Shown here: one piece after another, positions 1-6,204 of the stretch
Layout: every line of letters starts with the position of its first letter
Position numbering within the stretch: position 1 is the first letter of the stretch
From: RGDT01 sp964630925
GTDB lineage: Bacteria > Planctomycetota > Planctomycetia > Gemmatales > Gemmataceae
Direction of reading: 5' to 3'
NCBI GenBank assembly: GCA_964630925.1
Contig: CAZVZK010000263.1
Location: forward strand, 1 to 8,879
Length of the DNA: 8,879 bases
The notes under the pieces: model-generated
Told to the model about the DNA's origin: nothing
The model's input: only the letters and a program-made list of their open reading frames with translations
Databases searched by the model: none
Made by a program: the position numbers and the translations under genes

Positions 1-15
1 CCCCGTCACCCCACG

Positions 16-70
16 ACCTCACCCCCTAACCCCCTCTCCGAAGCGGAGAGGGGGGCTGGGGGGGTGAGGT
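16..70. repeat. Large imperfect palindrome with C-rich and G-rich arms
   Basis: The outer arms 16-26 and 60-70 are exact reverse complements (11 bases). The inner arms 30-40 and 44-54 are also exact over 11 bases, around an AAG loop at 41-43. The two stems are separated by short unequal bulges (27-29 and 55-59). There is no T-run after it, so a classical terminator is not shown, although it could end an upstream transcript. The shape and C/G-rich arms resemble short dispersed palindromic repeats that I associate with Gemmata-type genomes; copy number in this genome is unknown. Confidence 0.6.
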
Positions 71-388
71 AGAAAGCCGGCAGTGGGAATTAGACGGAAG
101 TAGACGGTCGGAGTGGCCGGCGGGGGCACATTGCATTTCATTTCAGCCCCCCTCACACCCCCGTGAAATGCAAATCCCGCCCGGAATTTGCATTTCACGG
201 CCAGTGGTCAGGCCTCCGACACCCGCGCCGTGGCGGCGCCCCTCGTCTGATTTTGTCCAACTCCGATGTCGGTAACGGTCACACCGGCCTTCTCCCCGCC
301 GCCGTCCTGGCGTAGCCTCACCGAGGGCTATCCTGTTTCTCGGTCACATTGCGATGCGGGCGGTGGGTAAATGGGATGGGGGCTGATG
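71..388. other. Non-coding leader region upstream of the sigma factor gene
   Basis: I find no convincing reading frame here on either strand. The stretch is richer in A and T around 120-200 than its surroundings, which is where the TTGCATTTCA-type repeats sit. The remainder (201-370) has a small GC stem near 225-241 and nothing else I can name. The sigma gene promoter must lie here, but I cannot point to a trustworthy -35/-10 pair. Confidence 0.5.
131..200. repeat. Inverted repeat with a third, competing copy (TTGCATTTCA unit)
   Basis: Arms 161-175 (CCGTGAAATGCAAAT) and 186-200 (ATTTGCATTTCACGG) are perfect reverse complements of 15 bases around a 10-base loop (176-185). A further copy of the core TTGCATTTCA lies at 131-140 and is identical to 188-197. 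It can therefore pair with 164-173 instead of the downstream arm, so two mutually exclusive hairpins are possible. The element lies about 190-260 bases before the sigma factor gene. Confidence 0.7.
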
Positions 389-1018
389 ATGACCGACGTG
401 ACGCCTGACTCCGCCGAGACCTGTCGCCTGCTCGAACGGGCCGGCGCCGGGGACGCCGCCGCCCTGGGCGAACTGATGGAGCGGCACCGGCCGGAGCTGC
501 GGGCCTACATCGACCTGCGCATCGACGACAGGCTGCGCGGGCGGGTCGAGGCGTCCGACGTCGTCCAGGAGGCCCAGGCGGAGGCGGTGCGGCGCATGGA
601 CGATTACCTCGCGCGCAGGCCCATGCCCTTCCGCCTCTGGCTGCGGAAGACGGCCTATGAGCGCCTCCTCAACCTGCGCCGCGACCACCTGACGCGGCAG
701 AAGCGCTCGGTCCGACGCGAGGTCGCCCTGCCGGACCAGTCCTCCTTACTCCTGGCCCGGCCCCTGCTGGCTCGGGGGCCGTCGCCCAGCCAGGAGGCGG
801 CGGCCCGCGAGCTCGAGATTCGCGTGAGCCAGGCGGTGGCCGGGCTGGACGAGCAGGACCGCGAGGTGCTGTTGATGCGGCACGGCGAGGCGATGCCGTT
901 CGACGAGATCGCCTGCGTCCTGGGCATCGAAGCCGCCGCAGCGAGGAAGCGGTTCGGGCGGGCGCTGGTGCGGCTGCAACAGGCGTTGGCCGCGCTGGGC
1001 ATCCTGGGACAGGAGTGA
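389..1018 (+). CDS. ECF-like RNA polymerase sigma-70 factor, planctomycete type
   Basis: A 209-residue sigma factor that should direct RNA polymerase core enzyme to a specific promoter set. A region-2 domain spans about residues 28-105 and contains DVVQE at 57-61, the usual core-contact and -10 segment. Region 4 spans about 144-204, with a helix-turn-helix around MPFDEIACVLGIEAAAARKR for -35 recognition. There is no region 1 or 3, as in ECF factors. Size and motifs fit the planctomycete sigma family modelled as Sig-70_plancto1 (from memory). The start is uncertain. ATG 389 follows ATG 386 and has a GGGGG run 6 bases upstream; ATG 371 would add MGWGLM and has GGTGGG close before it. I prefer 389 because MTDVTPDSAET resembles family N-termini. 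The kinase gene follows after 4 bases, so the two are probably co-transcribed. I see no anti-sigma gene, so control may come from the kinase. Confidence 0.9.
   Translation: MTDVTPDSAETCRLLERAGAGDAAALGELMERHRPELRAYIDLRIDDRLRGRVEASDVVQEAQAEAVRRMDDYLARRPMPFRLWLRKTAYERLLNLRRDHLTRQKRSVRREVALPDQSSLLLARPLLARGPSPSQEAAARELEIRVSQAVAGLDEQDREVLLMRHGEAMPFDEIACVLGIEAAAARKRFGRALVRLQQALAALGILGQE
1011..1015 (+). promoter_or_regulatory. Ribosome binding site AGGAG of the kinase gene
   Basis: AGGAG lies inside the last codons of the sigma gene, 7 bases before GTG 1023. It fixes the rare GTG start of the kinase and places its translation signal within the upstream gene, which suggests translational coupling. 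Confidence 0.7.
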
Positions 1019-1022
1019 GGCC

Positions 1023-3449
1023 GTGGACGCATCGGCGAACGTGACGACGGCGGGCGGGCGCGACGCCCTGGTGGGCCAGGTGGCCGACGAGTTCCTGGCC
1101 CGGCAGGAACGTGGCGAGCGGCCCGACGTCGAGGAGTACGCGGCCCGTCACCCCGAGCATGCGGCGGTGATCCGCAACGCGCTGCGGATGCTGCGGCTGA
1201 TCGAGGCCTCGGGGGGCGGGGCGGCGGCGCCGGCGGGCGAGGGGCCGGACGGCACGCTGGGCGACTTCCGCATCATCCGGGAGGTCGGCCGGGGCGGGAT
1301 GGGCGTGGTGTACGAGGCCGAGCAGATGTCGTTGCGGCGGCGGGTGGCCCTCAAGGTGCTGCCCTTCGCCGCGACGATGGACCCGCGCCAGTTGCAACGG
1401 TTCAAGAACGAGGCGATGGCGGCGGCCTGCCTGCACCACCCGAACATCGTGGCCGTCCACGCCGTGGGCGAGGAGCGCGGCGTCCACTACTACGCGATGC
1501 AGTACATCGAGGGACGCAACCTCCACGAGGTGCTGCGCGGCATCAGGCAGGAGCAGCAGGCGGCGGCCGCCACCGTGCCGGGCGGGGCCGTCCACGCGGA
1601 GCCGACGGCCAACTACGCGCCGGGGGCGGGCGGCGAGACGCCGCCGCAGGAGCCGGCGGCGGACCTGTCGGGGCGGGGGGCGGAGCATTGCCGGATGGTG
1701 GCGATGCTGGGCGTGCAGGCGGCGGAGGCGCTGGACTACGCGCATGGGATGGGCATCGTCCATCGGGACATCAAGCCGGCCAACCTGATGCTGGACGGAC
1801 AGGGCAAGGTGTGGGTGGCCGACTTCGGGCTGGCGCGGATGTCGATGGACACCGGGCTGACGGTGAGCGGCGACGTGCTGGGGACGCTGCGGTACATGTC
1901 ACCGGAGCAGGCGATGGCGAAGCACGGGCTGGTGGATCACCGGACGGACGTGTACGCGCTGGGGGCGACGCTGTACGAGATGCTGACGGGCCGGCCGGCG
2001 GTGGAGGGGTCGGACCGGCAGGAGATCCTGCGGCGGATCGCCGAGGAGGAGGAGACGCCGGCGCGGCGGGTGAACCGGGCGATCCCGGCCGACCTGGAGA
2101 CGGTGGTGATGAAGGCGCTGGCGAAGGAGCCGACGGAGCGGTACTCGTCGGCGCGGGAGATGGCGGACGACCTGGGACGATGGCTGGATGGCCGGCTGAT
2201 CACCGCACGGCGGCCGACTTGGGGCCAACGCGTGGCGAAGTGGGTGCAGGGCCGCTGGCGCCTGGTGGCCGCAGCGGCCGTCGCCGCCACGCTGATGGCG
2301 GTGGGCCTGGGGATCAGCACGGCTTTGATCTGGCGGGAACAAACGAAGACGAAGAAGGCCTACGATGAGGCCGAGTCGGAGCGGCGGTTGGCGGTAACGC
2401 GGGGAGAGGAGGCCGTGGCACAACGGCGGCGGGCCGAGGCGAACTTGACCAACGCAATGAGGATGGCGTCGTCGCAACTGTCGCTCATTTCGGCGGCCAA
2501 GTCCACTCCTCCTCTGCGGCACACGCCGGAGGATCTCGCACGTTGGGCGGGAGACCTCGCCGAGGTACTGCGACAGTTCGGCGAGGACCGCCCAGCAGAC
2601 CCGGAGCATTACCGCCGGGAGACCGAGGCGTACACTCACTACTCATACCTCCTGTTCGGCCTGGGACGACTCCAGGAGGCAGAGCAAGCAGCGCGGCACG
2701 CGGTCACGTTGCTCGAGCAGAAGTACACTTTGTTCCCACAGGATCCTGACCGCTTCATCATCCCAATCCACATCGTGACGATGTGGCACCTCCTCGGGGA
2801 CATCCAGATGGCCAACGGGCGGCTGGGTGATGCCGAGGGAAGCCTCCGTGCGGCCTTGCGGCAGGCAGGCACCCCTGAGTTCAAGGCATTTGACACGGAG
2901 GAGGATTCGACCCTGGGGGGGCCGGTGCACCTGTCCCTGGTCCGATGCCTGAGCGCGGCAGGGAAGACGGGCGAGGCGGCAGCACACCTGGAGCGAGCGA
3001 GGCGGGCAGCCCCCAGGTGTGGCCAGCTCCTCGTGGCCCAGGCGTGGTTCCTGACGACCCGCCCTGACCTCGGCCAACGAGACCCTCGGCTCGCGCATCA
3101 ATTGATCAATGAGGCACTCAAGCCCTACAAGGGGATCGTGAGTAGCAACGTTCAAAAGGCTGTCCTCCTTGGCACTGTGCAGTGTGCCCTGGGAGAATGG
3201 AAGCAGGCCGCGGCGACCCTGGGCCCCTTGGTGGAGAGCAAGGAGAATGGAACGCGGATAGTGTGCGATGAATACGCCTCTCGGTTCTTCCTCGCGGCCG
3301 CCTTGTGGGAGACCGGCGACAAGAAGGCCAAGTGGCACTTCAACGGCGCTGACCAATGGATGCGGAAGCACCGCCCCCGCTGTCCGGAGCTGATCCGCAT
3401 CCGGGCGGAGGTCGCCAGGCTGCTGGGGGTGGTTCTCCCGAAGGAGTGA
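1023..3449 (+). CDS. Transmembrane Ser/Thr protein kinase with C-terminal TPR-like region
   Basis: An 808-residue Hanks-type kinase starting at GTG. Residues 14-60 form the acidic segment often seen before planctomycete kinases (ADEFLARQERGERPDVEEY). The kinase domain spans about 82-390: Gly loop GRGGMGVVY 89-97, ATP lysine K111, probable alpha-C glutamate E130, catalytic HRDIKPAN 247-254 (base D249), DFG 267-269 and GTLRYMSPEQ 287-296. All catalytic residues are intact, so it should be active. A roughly 50-residue Ala/Gly/Pro-rich insert (about 171-222) lies in the region linking the two kinase lobes. One membrane helix covers about 414-437, then a charged coiled-coil-like stretch to about 480. 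TPR-like helix pairs lie near 533-568, 583-615, 635-664 and 709-739. One membrane segment after the kinase puts the TPR half on the opposite side of the membrane, probably as sensor or docking part. Its close link to the sigma gene suggests the sigma factor as substrate; that is inference. Codon use relaxes after about position 2440. Confidence 0.95.
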   Translation: MDASANVTTAGGRDALVGQVADEFLARQERGERPDVEEYAARHPEHAAVIRNALRMLRLIEASGGGAAAPAGEGPDGTLGDFRIIREVGRGGMGVVYEAEQMSLRRRVALKVLPFAATMDPRQLQRFKNEAMAAACLHHPNIVAVHAVGEERGVHYYAMQYIEGRNLHEVLRGIRQEQQAAAATVPGGAVHAEPTANYAPGAGGETPPQEPAADLSGRGAEHCRMVAMLGVQAAEALDYAHGMGIVHRDIKPANLMLDGQGKVWVADFGLARMSMDTGLTVSGDVLGTLRYMSPEQAMAKHGLVDHRTDVYALGATLYEMLTGRPAVEGSDRQEILRRIAEEEETPARRVNRAIPADLETVVMKALAKEPTERYSSAREMADDLGRWLDGRLITARRPTWGQRVAKWVQGRWRLVAAAAVAATLMAVGLGISTALIWREQTKTKKAYDEAESERRLAVTRGEEAVAQRRRAEANLTNAMRMASSQLSLISAAKSTPPLRHTPEDLARWAGDLAEVLRQFGEDRPADPEHYRRETEAYTHYSYLLFGLGRLQEAEQAARHAVTLLEQKYTLFPQDPDRFIIPIHIVTMWHLLGDIQMANGRLGDAEGSLRAALRQAGTPEFKAFDTEEDSTLGGPVHLSLVRCLSAAGKTGEAAAHLERARRAAPRCGQLLVAQAWFLTTRPDLGQRDPRLAHQLINEALKPYKGIVSSNVQKAVLLGTVQCALGEWKQAAATLGPLVESKENGTRIVCDEYASRFFLAAALWETGDKKAKWHFNGADQWMRKHRPRCPELIRIRAEVARLLGVVLPKE

Positions 3450-3461
3450 CCAGCGGCCTCC

Positions 3462-3477
3462 GGCCCTGACACGGGCC
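3462..3477 (+). terminator. Weak candidate terminator stem-loop after the kinase gene
   Basis: GGCCC at 3462-3466 pairs with GGGCC at 3473-3477 around a 6-base loop, 12 bases past the kinase stop. Only TTG follows instead of a T-run, so intrinsic termination is doubtful. GGCC at 3455-3458 could compete for the pairing. Confidence 0.25.
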
Positions 3478-3621
3478 TTGCGGTGCTGATCCCTCAGTCC
3501 GCCTCACCGATGCCTTCGCGAGAACGCCGGCCGGGCCTTGCCGCCACCCGCGTCGGATGGCTGTCCCCTGCGCCCTGAACCATTTCTCGGATTCCTGGTC
3601 ACGAACCCACTCAGGCGGTGG

Positions 3622-3635
3622 GTGTACCGTTACAC
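3622..3635. promoter_or_regulatory. Candidate operator palindrome GTGTA-N4-TACAC
   Basis: GTGTA (3622-3626) and TACAC (3631-3635) are perfect reverse complements separated by CCGT, about 125 bases before the protease start. The form suits a dimeric DNA-binding protein, but five-base arms occur by chance fairly often and no regulator is identified. Confidence 0.2.
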
Positions 3636-3746
3636 GATCCCCGCCCGACCTGGCGATCTGCCAGCAGGGTATTGAATCCCCTTCGCCCCGCGCGCCAGGC
3701 TTGCGCCGCGGGAGCCGATTTCGCCACGCAGGCCAGTTCCGAAAGC

Positions 3747-3752
3747 AAAGGA
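3747..3752 (+). promoter_or_regulatory. Ribosome binding site AAAGGA that fixes the protease start
   Basis: AAAGGA lies 8 bases before ATG 3761. It supports 3761 over the in-frame ATG at 3557, which lacks a comparable signal and would add 68 residues unlike any leader. Confidence 0.65.
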
Positions 3753-3760
3753 CTCTCTCG

Positions 3761-5206
3761 ATGGCCACGCTCGTCCCCACCTGGCTCCGCCGCCTCTGCG
3801 GCGAGTCCGCCGGCCCCTCCCCCTGCCGCCCCGCTCCCCGCCTCGGGGCCCGGCCGAGGCTCGAGGTGCTGGAAGACCGCACCGTCCCCACGGCCAGCCC
3901 CTTGCCCACGGACTGGGCTGGCCCCGTCGGCGACCGCACGAACCTTTACACCGGCCTGTCCTGGCACGACGCCACACAGGAGACCGGCTACACTTACGAC
4001 CTGGCCGGTGCGAAGACTACCGCCGCGAACGGCGTGTGGGACGGCTTCGACGACTGGCGCATCCCGACCAAGACCGAGGCCCAGCAGGCCGCCGTCAACG
4101 GCTACGGCACCCAGGTCTTCGAGGGGTATGTGCCCTCCGCCACCTACATCTGGTGGACCTCGACGGCGGCAAAGGGCCGGTACAACTGGGCGGTGGACCT
4201 GGGCGACCTAGCTGGCAGCGCCGTGACGGCGCTCACGGATCGCAGCTTCATCTTCGCGACCGCGGTCCGCGACTCCGGCACCGTGGTCGACGACGGCGAC
4301 GCCGGCTACAGCGCCACCGGCTTCACGACCAAGAGCGCCAGCGGGGCCTTCCAGGGCGACCAGAGCACGGCGGCCGCCGGCACCGGCTCGAAGACCGCGA
4401 CCTGGACGTTCACCGGGCTCCAGGCCGGGGCCAGCTACAAGGTCACGACGACCTGGAAGACCGTGACGGGCAGCGCCTCCAACGCCCCGTTCACGATCAT
4501 CGACGGCGGCACGGCCGTCGCGGCCGTCTCCGTCAACGAGCGGGTCGCCCCGGCCGACTTCTCGGTCAACGACACTTGGTGGAAGGGGCTGGGCACGTAC
4601 ACCATCACGAGCAGCACGCTGTCCGTGCAGCTCAGCAACCTTGCCGACGGGACCGTCCTGGCCGATGCCGTCCGGATCTTCCAAGTGGCACCGCCGCCCG
4701 CGCTCCTGATGGCCGCCAGCGCGCCGCCCGCGCCGACGGCCTCGCCGCCGCTCTCGGCCGATTCCGTGATGCCACTGTGGCAGGAGGCGCTGGCCCGCTG
4801 GCAGGCCGCCAGTGTGGACACGTCGTCGCTGGCGAACGTCTCCATCCGCATCGCCGACCTGGGCGGCCTTACGCTGGGCATGGCCTCCGGCAACACGATC
4901 TGGCTGGACGACGACGCCGCCGGATGGGGCTGGTTCGTGGACCGCACGCCGTTCGACGACTCGGAGTTCACCACGCCGGGGAACCAGGGCGAGCAGGGCC
5001 GGATGGACCTGTTGAGCGCCCTGACGCACGAGATGGGCCACCTGCTCGGCCACGACCACGACGAGGGCGGCGTGATGGGCGAGACGCTGGCCGCCGGCAC
5101 GCGGCTCTCCGTGGGCCGCGACGTGTCGGCCCTGGACGCGGCGTTCGCGTCGTGGGCGGGGCAGGGCGACCTCATCAGGGCGCTGGAGGCGGTGAAGCGG
5201 CGGTGA
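3761..5206 (+). CDS. Secreted or surface multidomain zinc metalloprotease (metzincin-like) with LEDRTVP leader
   Basis: A 481-residue modular protein. Residues 1-45 are Arg/Pro-rich and end in RPRLEVLEDRTVPT, the leader type I associate with Gemmataceae surface proteins; there is no ordinary hydrophobic signal peptide. Residues about 66-172 resemble DUF1566/Lcl_C (FDDWRIPTKTE, then YIWWTST, ending FATAVR). Residues about 173-310 resemble the golvesin C-terminal domain: VVDDGDAGYSATG, ATWTFTGL, NAPFTIIDGG, then WWKGLGTYTI and a closing ADAVRIFQV. After a Pro/Ala linker (about 311-332), residues 335-465 form a protease-like domain. HEMGHLLGHDH at 423-433 matches HExxHxxGxxH (zinc ligands H423, H427, H433; base E424), and GGVMG with M439 could be the Met-turn. 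The site looks intact, so it is probably an active endopeptidase outside the cytoplasm, perhaps targeted by the two non-catalytic domains. Substrate is unknown. The start at 3761 is set by the ribosome binding site and leader. Confidence 0.85.
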   Translation: MATLVPTWLRRLCGESAGPSPCRPAPRLGARPRLEVLEDRTVPTASPLPTDWAGPVGDRTNLYTGLSWHDATQETGYTYDLAGAKTTAANGVWDGFDDWRIPTKTEAQQAAVNGYGTQVFEGYVPSATYIWWTSTAAKGRYNWAVDLGDLAGSAVTALTDRSFIFATAVRDSGTVVDDGDAGYSATGFTTKSASGAFQGDQSTAAAGTGSKTATWTFTGLQAGASYKVTTTWKTVTGSASNAPFTIIDGGTAVAAVSVNERVAPADFSVNDTWWKGLGTYTITSSTLSVQLSNLADGTVLADAVRIFQVAPPPALLMAASAPPAPTASPPLSADSVMPLWQEALARWQAASVDTSSLANVSIRIADLGGLTLGMASGNTIWLDDDAAGWGWFVDRTPFDDSEFTTPGNQGEQGRMDLLSALTHEMGHLLGHDHDEGGVMGETLAAGTRLSVGRDVSALDAAFASWAGQGDLIRALEAVKRR

Positions 5207-5264
5207 GCTCTCTTCTCTCCGCTTGGGAGGCGGGGGGTATCGCTTCGCTGGCGTGCGTGCGCGG
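5207..5264. other. Short spacer after the protease gene
   Basis: Runs from the protease stop to the repeat cluster. It holds a pyrimidine-rich run at 5209-5222 and no gene. I see no T-tailed hairpin for the protease transcript here; the large hairpins just downstream are the only terminator candidates. Confidence 0.4.
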
Positions 5265-5402
5265 AGTGAGCATGTGAGCATGTGAGCATGTGACTCGCGC
5301 AATCGGCGCCGACCAGTGACACCATGCGTCAGTCGGCGCCGAGTCACATGCTCACTCGGGGGGAAAGTGAGCAGGTGACTCCCGGAAGTGAGCAGGTGAC
5401 TC
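5265..5402. repeat. Cluster of direct and inverted copies of AGTGAGCAKGTGACTC
   Basis: GTGAGCAT occurs three times in tandem (5266-5289) and runs into GTGACTC, so 5282-5296 reads GTGAGCATGTGACTC. The full reverse complement GAGTCACATGCTCACT is at 5341-5356. Two further direct copies with T changed to G, AGTGAGCAGGTGACTC, lie at 5366-5381 and 5387-5402 inside a 21-base tandem repeat (5365-5385 and 5386-5406, one difference). The self-complementary TCGGCGCCGA occurs twice (5303-5312 and 5333-5342). The cluster lies between two convergent genes, so it could act on the 3' ends of both transcripts. Confidence 0.85.
5282..5355. terminator. Large stem-loop between convergent genes; possible bidirectional terminator
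   Basis: GTGAGCATGTGAC (5282-5294) pairs perfectly with 5343-5355, and TCGGCGCCGA (5303-5312) pairs with its second copy (5333-5342), leaving one 8-base bulge (5295-5302). This gives 23 paired bases around a 20-base loop. TGAC and GTCA inside the loop can extend it by 4 pairs. No T-run flanks the stem, so its role in termination is inferred only from position and strength. Confidence 0.4.
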
Positions 5403-5419
5403 TCGGGCCGACGGGTGCC

Positions 5420-6172
5420 TCAGCGCTTCGCCGCCTTGCAGATCGTCAGGAAGTCGCCCGCCTTCAGGCTGGCCCCGCCGATCAGGCCGCCGTCGATGTC
5501 CGGCTGGGCGAACAGCTCGGCGGCGTTGGCCGCCGTCACGCTGCCGCCGTACAGGATGGGCAACGCCTCGGCCACGCCCCCGCCGAAGATCGTGTGGACG
5601 CCCCGGCGGATGCCGCCGATCACGTCCTGCGCCTGCTGCGGCGAGGCGACCTTCCCCGTCCCGATCGCCCACACCGGCTCGTAGGCGATCACCAGCCGCC
5701 CCAGCTCCTCCACGCTCAGCCCGGCCAGGCCCGAGGCCACGTGCCGGTAGAACACCGCGGCCGTTCGCCCGTCCTCGCGCTCCTCCAGCGTCTCGCCGAC
5801 GCACAGGATCACGTTCAGCCCGGCGCGGAGGGCCGATGCCACCTTGAAGTTGATGGCCCCCTCCGTCTCGCCCAGCCCGTGCCGCCGCTCGCTGTGGCCG
5901 ACGAGGGTGTAGGTGCAGCCCACGTCGAGGAGCATCTGCGGGCTCACGGAGCCGGTGTACGCCCCACTCGTCTTGTAATGGCAGTCCTGCGCCCCCAGCG
6001 CCACCTTCGACCCCGCGACGGCCGCCCCCACTCCCTCCAGGTACGGGAACGGCGGACACACGACGACGGTGACGCCGTCGGGCGCGTCCTTGACGATGGC
6101 CGACGCCAACGCCTTCGCCGATTCGCGGGTGGTGTTCATCTTCCAGTTGCCGGCCACGATGCGGGGTCGCAT
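5420..6172 (-). CDS. tpiA: Triosephosphate isomerase
   Basis: A 250-residue TIM-barrel enzyme interconverting dihydroxyacetone phosphate and glyceraldehyde 3-phosphate in the cytoplasm (glycolysis and gluconeogenesis). It has the full family length. Active-site residues are present: N9 and K11 (AGNWKMN), electrophile H93 (VGHSERR), catalytic base E165 (AYEPVWAIGTGK, including loop 6), and the phosphate-binding segments YGGSV 208-212 and GGASL 232-236. The start at 6172 is chosen because MRPRIVAGNWKMN is the standard N-terminus and GGAGG lies 9 bases upstream; an in-frame ATG at 6232 would overlap the end of aroF. It follows aroF by 41 bases on the same strand, so the two are probably co-transcribed. 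One oddity: the usual TGE(V/I)S motif reads TGSVS, with Ser75 where a conserved Glu is expected. Confidence 0.97.
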   Translation of the reverse strand: MRPRIVAGNWKMNTTRESAKALASAIVKDAPDGVTVVVCPPFPYLEGVGAAVAGSKVALGAQDCHYKTSGAYTGSVSPQMLLDVGCTYTLVGHSERRHGLGETEGAINFKVASALRAGLNVILCVGETLEEREDGRTAAVFYRHVASGLAGLSVEELGRLVIAYEPVWAIGTGKVASPQQAQDVIGGIRRGVHTIFGGGVAEALPILYGGSVTAANAAELFAQPDIDGGLIGGASLKAGDFLTICKAAKR

Positions 6173-6181
6173 GCGTCTCTC

Positions 6182-6186
6182 CCTCC
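6182..6186 (-). promoter_or_regulatory. Ribosome binding site GGAGG of tpiA, partly inside a hairpin
   Basis: On the minus strand GGAGG lies 9 bases before ATG 6172 and fixes that start. Its first two bases (6186-6185) are also the last two of the stem at 6185-6204, so folding could limit ribosome access. Confidence 0.7.
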
Positions 6187-6204
6187 GTGGGCTGACGCCC
6201 ACGG
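6185..6204 (-). repeat. Perfect REP-like stem-loop between aroF and tpiA
   Basis: On the minus strand CCGTGGGC-GTCA-GCCCACGG forms a perfect 8-base-pair stem with a 4-base loop. It lies in the 41-base gap between aroF and tpiA. The sequence resembles a short palindrome (CCGTGGGCTnnnGCCCACGG type) that I recall as frequent in planctomycete spacers; abundance here is unverified. It may stabilise the upstream message, terminate part of transcription, or tune tpiA translation. Confidence 0.7.

Larger units (their letters stand above)
3450..3760. other. Intergenic spacer between kinase and protease genes
   Basis: 311 bases. A reading frame in phase with the protease gene stays open back to ATG 3557, but I judge it non-coding: it has no family-like content, and the LEDRTVP leader needs a start close to it. 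The spacer holds a short stem-loop after the kinase stop (3462-3477), a palindrome (3622-3635), and the AAAGGA ribosome binding site at its end. The protease promoter should be here; I cannot assign its boxes. Confidence 0.55.

Noticed and set aside
669..1763. Minus-strand open frame (364 codons) opposite the sigma and kinase genes
   Set aside because: Its translation is Arg/Pro/His-rich low-complexity sequence and it overlaps conserved sigma and kinase motifs on the other strand.
3557..3760. 68-residue N-terminal extension of the protease
   Set aside because: There is no good ribosome binding site at 3557 and the content is atypical, whereas ATG 3761 has AAAGGA at 8 bases and gives the expected leader.
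4036..5277. Plus-strand frame (413 codons) overlapping the protease gene in another phase
   Set aside because: It is dominated by Gly/Arg/His/Pro runs with no domain motif; the protease frame carries three recognisable domains over the same bases.
4208..5347. Minus-strand frame (379 codons) opposite the protease gene
   Set aside because: It is Arg/Gly/Ala-rich shadow sequence that starts within the repeat cluster, with no recognisable motif.
5282..5355. Phage or integron attachment site (the palindromes resemble attC-like structure)
   Set aside because: No integrase, cassette genes or attC core boxes are seen, and the neighbours are ordinary chromosomal genes.
5265..5402. CRISPR array
   Set aside because: The repeats are short, partly inverted and unevenly spaced, with no unique spacers of regular length and no cas genes nearby.
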